From Carex sylvatica (Eukaryota; Streptophyta; Magnoliopsida; Poales; Cyperaceae), in assembly GCA_964058845.1 (NCBI GenBank), contig CAXKVR010000028.1, positions 310,001 through 374,000 of the forward strand: a DNA stretch of 64,000 nucleotides, in the 5' to 3' direction. Position numbers and translations under genes: made by a program. Positions within the stretch are counted from its first letter, which is position 1, and every line of letters begins with the position of its first letter. Positions 44,165 through 53,315 of the stretch are shown here, piece by piece. The notes below the pieces were generated by a model. That model was not told the DNA's origin and ran no database searches. It saw only the letters and a program-made list of their open reading frames with translations.

Positions 44165-45110
44165 TGTTGTTCTAGCAATAATCTTTTTCGTCTATTTGAC
44201 TAATTTACAAAAAATATACAATTATTGAATTTTATGATTTTTTATATTTTTAGAGTTATGCAGGTTCAAGCTAATTGGAATTGCAATATGGATTGCTTGA
44301 ACTGAAGAAATCATAAAGACACTTATCAAGATTTTAAATTATAATATTTTAAACTTAGTAAAGTGTGTTTGATGTTGTTTTAAAAGGATACAAACGTTAT
44401 AACGATTTAACCTGTAAGAAAACGCTAAGGGACAGCTTGATCAAACACAGATTTAACCTCAAACGTTACAGACATTTTATAAACGTTGTAACGTTTTAAT
44501 TAAATTTGTATTTCCAAAAATTCTGTTTTTGATTAAGTTTTACAGAGCCAAATCATTTAAACGTTTTATAAACATTGATAACATTTTGATCGATCTCACA
44601 GAAAAAGAAAATCTAAATTCAAATTGAGCTAAAATGTTATAACGTTTTATCAAACGTCTGTAATGTTTTAAGTCAAAAAGCTTATTTTAGAACTGTCTCT
44701 ATAAATATACCTTTAGGCTTCTCTCCAAAGGTATCCCAGCCGACCCTAACATTTCAAAATGAGATTTTTCTGTGAGTTTGGTTCCTCCATTGTTGATTGA
44801 GCTTAAAACTTTAATATCTCTCAAACAACCTCAAACCCAATTTACTAATCTTGAGTTAGATTAGATTAGAGTGAGATTTAGAGTGTTTCTCTTGAGATTC
44901 TAAACTTGAGACCTTGTTCTTTCTTTGAGTTGGCCGTGTGACTTCCCGAAGGTTTTGTAAGGGCTCACCAGTTCACAAGTTGTAATCATTTCTCGTTGGG
45001 TATAGAAAGACGCACCTAAAAGAGGTTGCGACGCTCCGGAGACGTAGGCCTTTGATTTGCCGAACTCCGTTATCACCCCGCGTGTTAAATTTCTCTAAAC
45101 TCATCTATTT
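44165..45110 (+). mobile_element. 3' LTR of a Ty1/copia (SIRE-type) element
   Basis: It starts TGTTG after the polypurine tract. A TATAAATA box lies near 44701. Towards the end it has GAGACGTAGGCCTTTGATTT followed by GCCGAACTCCGTTA, a phrase typical of copia/SIRE LTR R regions. Four AACGTT dyad units (44391-44671) link it to the array at 39224-39940. The exact 3' end is unclear; MITE D lies just beyond it. Confidence 0.7.
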
Positions 45111-45185
45111 ACTTTTAATTGAGATTATTTTTAGTTTTTAGAGCAATTAGTGGTGCACTTAGTATAACATATATATGTATATATA

Positions 45186-45609
45186 GAGAGTGGCTAATGT
45201 GCATTCGGAAGCATATGGCCCGAAGTGCTTACGGTCCAAATTTGAAATTTCAAAACTCAAAAAGTCAATCCGAACCGTTCATCTTGTTCTCCATATTAAT
45301 ATGTGCTTGGAGACCAAATTTTATATTTTTCTGAATTTGTTTACTATTTATTAAGTGTTTTACAAAATTATTGATCCAACGGTGGCTACTGATTTTACTA
45401 TTTTGTTAAGCCACCGTTGGATCAACAATTTTATGAAATACTTAATAAATAGTAAAAAAATTAGAAAAATGTAAAATTTGGTCTCCAAGCAAATATTAAT
45501 ATGGAGAACAAGATGAACAGTTCGGATCGACTTTTTGAGTTTTGAAATTTTAAATTTGAACCGTAAGCACTTCGGTTCATATGCTTCCAAAAGCATATTA
45601 GCCACTCTC
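45186..45609. mobile_element. Foldback MITE family D (Mutator-type)
   Basis: A 424-bp inverted repeat starts GAGAGTGGCTAATGTGC and ends AGCCACTCTC. The direct repeat TGTATATATA flanks it (45176-45185 and 45610-45619). The arms carry ATGTGCTTGGAGACCAAATT and the central GATCCAACGGTGGCT also found in family C. Confidence 0.9.
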
Positions 45610-45619
45610 TGTATATATA

Positions 45620-46772
45620 ACATATGTATATATGTAAATGAGTTTTATAAATAATAAAAATGAAAATCCCATTTTCGGAATTTTCTTTTTCTGATTTTGA
45701 AACTAAAAACTGGAAAAAAAAATTCTGGAATTGGATACCGAAATTTTTTTTTTCTGGTAATTGATGCTAAAACAAGAAAAAAAATTCCGGTTCGGATAGT
45801 TTTGAAAATACACCCAATGTTTAGTTATTTTAAAAAAAAAAATTATTTTTGGATATAAATAAAAAAAATCGGAAATATAGCATATATAAAGCGTCCGTAC
45901 TTAGGTTTTGCTTTTCATCTTACCATGGTCACTCAAATGCTTGAGGTTATAAAATGTCTTTATTTGATCAGCATTTTTTCGAAAAATAAAAAATGTTGCC
46001 AATATAGAAGATCTTATAATTTTATAAAAATAAAAAAAAGCAAGAAATTGTAAGAAAAAACACATGGAGGGCATACACAAAATGAAATTGGTAATATGGT
46101 GCATTTCACACAAAACTGTTTCTATTCCACTAGAGCAAATAATTGAAGATAATGATTTCGGAATAAATTGTTCAAATTCCAGCAGGAGTTTAAAAAAAAA
46201 AAAAAAATTAGCCATATTCAATCGTGAACTCTGCACGAATATTAAAGCAAAAATGATGAACTCTGTCCTTATGAGAGAGAATGAAATTATTTTTTAAAGG
46301 ATTTCATCCTTCAAAATTTTAAATGATGCTCTGCTTCAGTGTCTTGTAACTTCTTGATGTGTTGGCATTTTAGACAGATTTTTGTAGGGTTGATATTAGA
46401 TTTAAATCATGCAATCTCACATGGAATTAAGGATGATGTCTTAACTACTAAATTAGACATCATTCTAAACATTTTAAATATGCTTTTCATGTATGGCTGG
46501 TTTTATTAACAAAATTCACTATGTATTTACACTTTAATCAATTTTTGCTCTGTTTTTCCGGATCCGTCATGTGTAGAGACTTTCTTACGTTTTGAATTTT
46601 CTACAATACATGTTTTCATTCTCAAATGAAATATTTCTCTACTTTATTTTACATATGTATACTAAACCCTCATAGATTAAAATTCCACATCTGCACCGGT
46701 ACATGCAGTACTAAAATTACGGGTGTGCAAGAAACAAAAATGTCCAAGTAGAAGTAGCGGCAGATGTAGGAG
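45620..46772. other. AT-rich intergenic DNA
   Basis: No supported gene. The minus-strand phrase TTTAGTAGTTAAGAC (about 46435) with GATTTAAATC 35 bp on could be a decayed tRNA-like SINE head. Open frames at 45901-46297 match nothing recognised. Confidence 0.35.
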
Positions 46773-46780
46773 ATCTTAGA

Positions 46781-47444
46781 GGGATTCGTATCCTTTCAGG
46801 TACCGTAGAGGATTTCCTTCACTTTACGGTTTGAGATTAAATCTCAGCCAGTTTAAAAATCGGACTAGCGCAAGAGGTGGGCTAGCACAGGTAGAGGTGT
46901 TTATCGGTTCGGTTCGATTGAAATTGAATCGAACTTGACAAATTAAAGTTATAATTCGGTTTTAAAAATAGAACCGAACCGAACCGAACTAAAATTTTAT
47001 TTCGGTTTGTTCGGTTCAAACCGAAATATATTAATTTTTTTATTTAAAATAATTTATTTATAATAAACCGAAATATATTAAGAAATAAACTAAGATATTT
47101 ATAAATAAACTAAGTATTTAAAGTAATTAATTAAAAAATAAACCGGGATGGTTCGGATCAAATTCATATTATATGAAAGTTCGGTCGGTTCGGTTATTTC
47201 AGTTTTGAATTTTTTCAAACCGAACCGAACCGAAGTTATAATTTGGTTTTGAAAAGCTAATCGAACTGATCCAATAAACCAAAATAACCGAACCGTTTAA
47301 ACCAAATTAATTCGGTTCGATCCAAAACCAATTAAACCAAACCATTTGAACACCCCTAAGCACAGGGGCCAGTTAAAAAGAACGGTCCATATCTACAATT
47401 TGTAAAAAGATTCCCTTATCAGATAATGGAGAGAGTGTCAATTC
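46781..47444 (-). mobile_element. hAT-type MITE family X, split by a second hAT element
   Basis: Its outer parts (46781-46891 and 47367-47444) match, in reverse, the intact copy at 9465-9650: CACTTTACGGTTTGAGATTAA and AGTTAAAAAGAACGGT with GATTCCCTTATCAG. The flanks ATCTTAGA (46773-46780) and ATCTTAGG (47445-47452) form an 8-bp duplication with one change. The 467-bp hAT element at 46892-47358 sits inside. Confidence 0.82.
46892..47358. mobile_element. Non-autonomous hAT element with 8-bp duplication
   Basis: The ends TAGAGGTGTTTATCGG and the complement of GAACACCCCTA fit the plant hAT terminus TAGGGGTGTTC. The perfect 8-bp repeat AGCACAGG flanks it (46884-46891 and 47359-47366). The interior is full of CGGTTCGGTT / AACCGAACCG subterminal repeats. 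It has no coding capacity. Confidence 0.92.
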
Positions 47445-47460
47445 ATCTTAGGAGTGGCTA

Positions 47461-48430
47461 GAATTTTTTTCATAAATTATAATTAATAAATCAAAAATTA
47501 GAAAACCAATATGATTTTTTTTTTTTACCACAAGGGCGAACGGTCCGTTTGGTCTCTAAAATTTTCTTTTCCCAGACTGAACGAACCATTCGGTCTCAAT
47601 ATTTTTTTTTTTGCATCTGCAGCCACAGAAGATCGCTTCCTGCGTTTTTTTCGCTCGGTCTCTCTGTTTATTTAATTTTTTTAACTCGACTCATCTTCTC
47701 CCTTTTCTGCGTCGCACTTCCTCATTTTTTTTCTTCCTTCATTCTTCCTTTTACTTTCTTTCTCATTCAATTTTTTTTTTTGAACTCTCAAAGCTTATGT
47801 AATTTCTATTGTAATTACATAGGTTTGTATAATTTTAAAAGGAGAACAAGAAGAGCTTCAGATCTACAAGTTTCGTTAGGTATGTATTTAATTCTTTTAT
47901 TTTTAAGAAGAAGAAATCAATCGTCTGTTGGAGGAAGGAGAAAGATGGATATTTATATTAAAAAAAAACATGGAGACCGAATCCCTAATTCAATCTCCAA
48001 TTAAAATTGTCGGGCCAATAATTACACTTGTTCAGTCAAACTACTAATAATTATTTCTTTAGAAAAAATAAAAAGTTTACTTTATCTTTACATTGAAATT
48101 ATTTCTTCAGTCAAAAAAAAATTGAATGAGGAAAAAAGTAAGAGGAAGAATGAATGAAGAAAAAAAATGGGGAAGTGCGATGCAGGAAAGGGAGAAGAGG
48201 AGTCGGATTAAAACAATTAAATAAACAGGAAGACCGAGCGAAAAAAAATGCAGAAAGGGATCTTCTGTGGCTGGAGATGAAAAAAAAAACGTTGAGACCG
48301 AATGGTCCGTTCGGTATGAAAAAAAGGAATTTTGGAGACTGTTCGGTCCTTATAGTTTTTCAAAAAAAAAAAACAATCATATTGGTTTCCTAATTTTTGA
48401 TTTATTAATTATGGTTTATGAAAAAAATTC
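47461..48430. mobile_element. Foldback Mutator-type element FB1, 970 bp
   Basis: The arms begin GAATTTTTTTCATAAATTAT and the complement of GGTTTATGAAAAAAATTC. A perfect 9-bp duplication, GAGTGGCTA, flanks it (47452-47460 and 48431-48439). Subterminal motifs ACGGTCCGTTTGGTC and GAATGGTCCGTTCGGT lie next to poly-T tracts. A spacer of about 300 bp at 47790-48110 with GAAGAGCTTCAGATC is non-repeated and could be captured host DNA. It shares ends with FB2. Confidence 0.9.
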
Positions 48431-48439
48431 GAGTGGCTA

Positions 48440-49264
48440 TGTCCTTTATTATAATTTGAAATTTTGTAATTTTTCCATGCATCAATATTTTTAATGTTAT
48501 TAATTTATTATAAAATACTGGATCATTTAACTCCGCAATCTCAAGTTTCTAATTATGCCACTGTGTTCAAGCAAAACTATCACTCAAAAAAAGAAAAATA
48601 ATATATCTTTCAAAAATCAAACATGACCAACCATTTCTGAGGAGAACACAACATGACACCTTGTTAGTGACACAAACAAAATCTTAATCAGAGCAATAAA
48701 ATAGTCAAAATCCAACTAAGCATTCAAATCTAAGCTTCTCCAAGCCCCAACTGCCTCAAGAACAATTCAATAATTTTCTTTCAACATTAATTATTTTTCC
48801 TTCCCTAACAAGCATGTATCATCAACCTAGATAGATTATAATAACCTTATATTGTAAGGTTCTTTTTCAAAATAATTTCTCAGGACGGCTATGGTACAAT
48901 TCTAGAGCTGTCAAAGTTATCTTTTATATGAGTCAAAAGTGTAAATATGCCAAGAAATCTGTGACATGTTTTCCCTAGTGCTTTGCTACGCATACCCAAA
49001 TAGACCCCTTAAATTTCTCGCCGTCAGCACTTTTTCAAAAATTGGACGTGCACGGTGCACCTGTTATGTTATCGACTATTTTGAATCTGATCGATCGTAC
49101 AATTGCCTATTTATGCTAAAAAATATATATTCCAAAATAAACTATAAAATTGAATTTTTATTTTAAAGCATCTAAATCGACTATTTGATGTGTATAATTT
49201 GATTAACGAACGATCGATGTACCATATTATCTTGCTCTATAAGCAACCTTGTACTAAAAAAAAA
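48440..49264. other. Intergenic DNA
   Basis: No gene, RNA gene or element was recognised in this interval. Confidence 0.35.
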
Positions 49265-49299
49265 GTAATTTATTTTGCTCTATAATTGCTCTTACAAGT

Positions 49300-49600
49300 A
49301 AATTACTCCAAACTTGACGTACCAGATCAAATGATCAATACCTCATTTGGAATAATGGTACTTAAAAGTAAATTATTCGGAACCCAATGTACTAATCCTT
49401 AAAAGAGGTATCAATATCTCATTTGTAATAATGGTTCTCAAAAGCAAATTATTCGGAACGACGACGTACCAATTTTTCAGCGGTATCAATATCTCATTTA
49501 GAATAATGGTACTTAAAAGCAATAATTGTCTTTCAAAATTAGCCTACAAAAGGAATAATTGTCTTTTAAATATACATTACTTGGAAACTTGATATACCAA
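49300..49600. repeat. Diverged tandem repeat, about four units of 70-77 bp
   Basis: The ordered phrases AAATTAYTCSRAAC, ACGTACCA, TATCAATATCTCATTT and AATAATGGTACTTAAAAG recur near 49301, 49371 and 49446, with a weaker unit towards 49580. No coding. Confidence 0.75.
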
Positions 49601-49864
49601 TTGTTTACAAAATAAACAATTAAAGCGAATAATTGCTATTAAATAACCTTGACTGTACACATGCTTTACTAATAAGACAAGCCAACGGAATAATAAATCA
49701 TTGAAATAAAAGTTAAGAATAAAATATATAATAGTAAGCATTAAGCAAGTATCACACAATTTCACTTTTGTCCATAAAATTCTAAATTTTACGTTTTGCT
49801 ACTTTACACATACACACACCTCTCTCTATATATAGAGATATCATATTTTGGGAAATAAAAATGG

Positions 49865-50195
49865 TGTTTACTTTCTGTTCATATCTCTATTTTTAAAGTT
49901 TAAACAGTTGATTCGAACCTTCCAACATTATTTTCATATTAAAATGTGCTTGGACACCAAATTTTACATTTTTATTATATTTTTTTCACTATTTGTTTAG
50001 AAATTTTAAAAATCACAACTTTTTATTAAATAAAATAATAATTAAAAATTTCAGAAAACAATGATTTTCAAATATTCTAAAAAAAAATTTAAAAAAATAT
50101 AAAATTTGGTCTCCAAGCACATTTCAATATGAATATCATGTTGAGAAGTTCGGATCAACTATTTGAACTTTAAAAATAGAGATATGAGCGGGAAG
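49865..50195. mobile_element. Foldback MITE family E
   Basis: The arms pair CATATCTCTATTTTTAAAGT with the complement of ACTTTAAAAATAGAGATATG and contain TGCTTGGACACCAAATTTTA, the core of the other MITEs. The outer borders and duplication are unclear. Confidence 0.7.
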
Positions 50196-50725
50196 TAAAA
50201 CATCATCAGTGTGTGTGTATTGTGATATGTATCAATTTGGTCATGTAATTCATCTGCACAAAAAGAAGAAGAAAAAATAAAAAATTAAGGAACGATCGTC
50301 AAACAAAACTGATAGTCAATTTATTGCGTGAAATATTTTGGCTTATAGAGAAAATAATATCATGGATCAAATTGTTGAAGGATGAACATAGAAAATTCTC
50401 AATTTTCAGGGATCCAAGATGAAGATACATTATTTATACTATCTATCTTCAGGAGTTGCTCCACTGTTCATCTCCAAATAGGATTCGCAAATCTTACTAT
50501 TGTCATTTGTTTTAAGTTTGTTCAAGTCAATAAGCGCATAATTTCTCTCTTTTCACAAGCACACATAACTAAGATGTGAAACGGCCGCTCAGAATCCTCG
50601 TACACTTATGGGCCCCACCATTTTCCTGACTTAGCCTCCTTCTCTAATCATGATTTTACATTTTTGATATAATGATTGTAATGGTATCTGTCATAAATTA
50701 ATTAATTATATATAAATAATTTGAA
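50196..50725. other. Intergenic DNA
   Basis: The stretch 50380-50660 is of more even composition and could be an old exon, but no frame is recognised. Confidence 0.35.
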
Positions 50726-50734
50726 TTTGTACTT

Positions 50735-51111
50735 GAGGAGGATCCAATTACACTCTTTTTTTATGACACCGGATTACATTTTATTTTTATAAAATTCAAA
50801 CAGTCAATCCAAACTGTTCAATATGATGGATACGTTAAAATGTGCTTGTAGATCAAATTTTATATTTTTCTGAATTTTTTTACTACTTATTAAGATAGGT
50901 ACAAAAATTCAATGGTCTGAATATAACGATTTTGTTAAATACTTAATAAATAATAAAAAAATTAAAAAAAATGTAAAATTTGATCTGGAAGCACATTTTA
51001 ACATATCCATTATGTTGAACGGTTTTGATCGACTATTTAGAATTTGAAAGTTTTGAAAATGAAAAATATAATTCAGTGTCATCAAAAAATAGTGTAATTG
51101 AATCTCTCCTC
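50735..51111. mobile_element. Foldback MITE family F (Mutator-type)
   Basis: A 377-bp inverted repeat starts GAGGAGGATCCAATTACACT and ends with the near complement (TGTAATTGAATCTCTCCTC). A perfect 9-bp duplication, TTTGTACTT, flanks it (50726-50734 and 51112-51120). The arms carry TGTGCTTGTAGATCAAATTT, the shared core. Confidence 0.9.
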
Positions 51112-51120
51112 TTTGTACTT

Positions 51121-51531
51121 ACGCCGGTGGCAAGTTTATGTGAATCACAAGTTTCTACTAGAAACAATGAAATTTCAACTAATTGAATTGTTTGTGAACA
51201 TCACCTCAACAAAAAAAAAAATCATTTTAAGAGACTAATCAGAACACCAATTTACTTGACAAATGGTTTTTTAGTTCAGTTATAACGAGAACAAGATATT
51301 GAAATAAGATTTTATTTTTGTGTGTTTTTTCAAAATTTCATCCTCGTTCATCTTGTTGCGAACCGAACTAAAAAAAAAAAAAGTATTCGACATAAACATT
51401 TGGCTCATTAAATAGATCAAAATTGATAGTTATTATAAATGCATCATGTTAATTAATTTATTGTGCCTATCCATTTGCAGCACATAGGCAATTAATTTAT
51501 ATAAGACCACAAAAGAAAATTAATTCCTACA
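51121..51531. other. Intergenic DNA
   Basis: I see no gene or repeat border here. Confidence 0.35.
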
Positions 51532-51540
51532 TAGTTTGGA

Positions 51541-51801
51541 GAATTTTTTTGATAAACCATAATTAAAAAAATTAATTTTAGTAATCCAACATGATTCTTT
51601 TTTTTTCCAAAAATCACAAGAACCGGAGGAGCCCTCCGGTCCCATTATTATTATTATTATTATTATTTTATTTTTTTATTTTTTGGGACCGGGTGGCTCC
51701 TCCGGTCCCAATTTTTTTTTTTTTTTTTTTTACACTTTTTCACAGTTTTTTTCATGCGGCGATCTGTGTAGCATCTCTATTTTTTATGTATATGTAATAT
51801 G

Positions 51802-51838
<37 letters not shown>

Positions 51839-52091
51839 ATGTATGTGTATGTATATGTATATATAATAAAATATAATATATGTATATGTATATATATGTA
51901 TATATAATATAATATAATATATGTATAATATGATTCTAAATTTTTTTTATAAACCATAATTAAGAAAATAATTTATACTTACATACTTATATACATATAT
52001 TATATTATATTATATTATATATACATATATATACATATACATATATTATATTTTATTATATATACATATACATATATACATACACATACAT

Positions 52092-52145
<54 letters not shown>

Positions 52146-52371
52146 ATAAAAAATAGAGATGCTACACAAATCGCCGTACGGGAAAAAATATAAAAAAAGT
52201 GTAAAAAAAAAAAAAAAAAAAATTGGGACCGGAGGAGCCACCCGGTCCCAAAAAAAAAAAAAAAAATGGGATCGGAGGGCTCCTCCGGTTCTTATGGTTT
52301 TTGAAAAAAAAAAGCAATCATGCTGAATTAGTAAAAATAATTTTTTTAATTATGGTTTATCAAAAAAATTC
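51541..52371. mobile_element. Foldback Mutator-type element FB2, 831 bp near-palindrome
   Basis: Two arms of about 400 bp meet near 51955. The ends are GAATTTTTTTGATAAACCAT and the complement of ATGGTTTATCAAAAAAATTC, a perfect 20-bp pair. A perfect 9-bp duplication, TAGTTTGGA, flanks it (51532-51540 and 52372-52380). Each arm has a poly-T tract between GC-rich CCGGAGGAGCCCTCCGGTCC-type motifs, and a (TATATG)n microsatellite near the centre (51780-52150). It has the same terminal family as FB1. Confidence 0.92.
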
Positions 52372-52582
52372 TAGTTTGGATGCTTAACTGATGATTGGAA
52401 GCAAAATAAAGTTTCAAGTGGCGTGCAATCAAAGGATGGTGGTACGGAGGGATAAAAAAATAATTGAAATCAGAAGAAACGAGATATACCTTTTGCTATT
52501 TATAGGTAGGTGCATGTAGGGATGGTGGGCTTAATGATGATTTTCAAGAGAGAATTTGAATAGTTATGGGCCCCAAATCATT

Positions 52583-52743
52583 AGAGAGAATCCTACTTAT
52601 TGTTGCATCTCAAAATATTTTAGTTGTGTGAAAAAATGTTTCATTTTAATACAACTCAATTGAAAACTTTTTTTACACAATTTATTTTTTATTCATTTGA
52701 ATAAAAAATAGTTTCGTTTGAATTTTTAGTAGGATTCTCTCTA
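52583..52743. mobile_element. Small MITE nested in the MULE 2 left end
   Basis: The ends TAGAGAGAATCCTACT and AGTAGGATTCTCTCTA are a perfect 16-bp inverted repeat that interrupts the MULE terminus: GGGCCCCAAATC lies before it and GGCCATTTTTT after it, and these are adjacent at the other end of the MULE. A TA duplication is possible. Confidence 0.7.
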
Positions 52744-53315
52744 ATCGGCCATTTTTTAATAAAAAAAAACTTAACTTTAAAAATGCACCTACATGCTATT
52801 TTTTTTTTTTTTAAATGTCTCGACCGCTTGAATCTGTGGTGGCCCAAAATTTTCAAAAGACCGCCCCCATCACGGGTGGGCCAGACCACAAGCAGACTGT
52901 CCCTGCCCGGGGCGAACCACATCCCTACCAGACAGCCCCTGCCTCGGACGGTCTGCTGTGGATCCCTATAAATTTTTATTTTTTCTCTCTCCTGCCTTGC
53001 TCCATTCTAAAAATCACTTACGGAGAAGCTGTGTACAGTAATTAGCGAAAAATTTGATGATTTTTGGCGATTTTAAGGTGACTGCTACATGTAATTTTTT
53101 TTAATTTAATTAGTTTATATAATTAGTCATTGATTACTGTACCTTTAATCTATAATTACTGTACATTTAAGAACTGTGGCATTTACTGTACAATTACTAT
53201 AGCAACAAGTATTTTTTTTTGTTTATTTTTTTAATTAATCATTTATTACTGTACCCATTATAATTACTTTAATCCTTATAAAATTATTTTTTAAATATAG
53301 TTTGTTAAGAAAAAG

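Noticed and set aside
51591..52241. Open frames rich in Phe, Tyr and Val on both strands
   Set aside because: They come from poly-T tracts and a (TATATG)n microsatellite in the FB2 palindrome.
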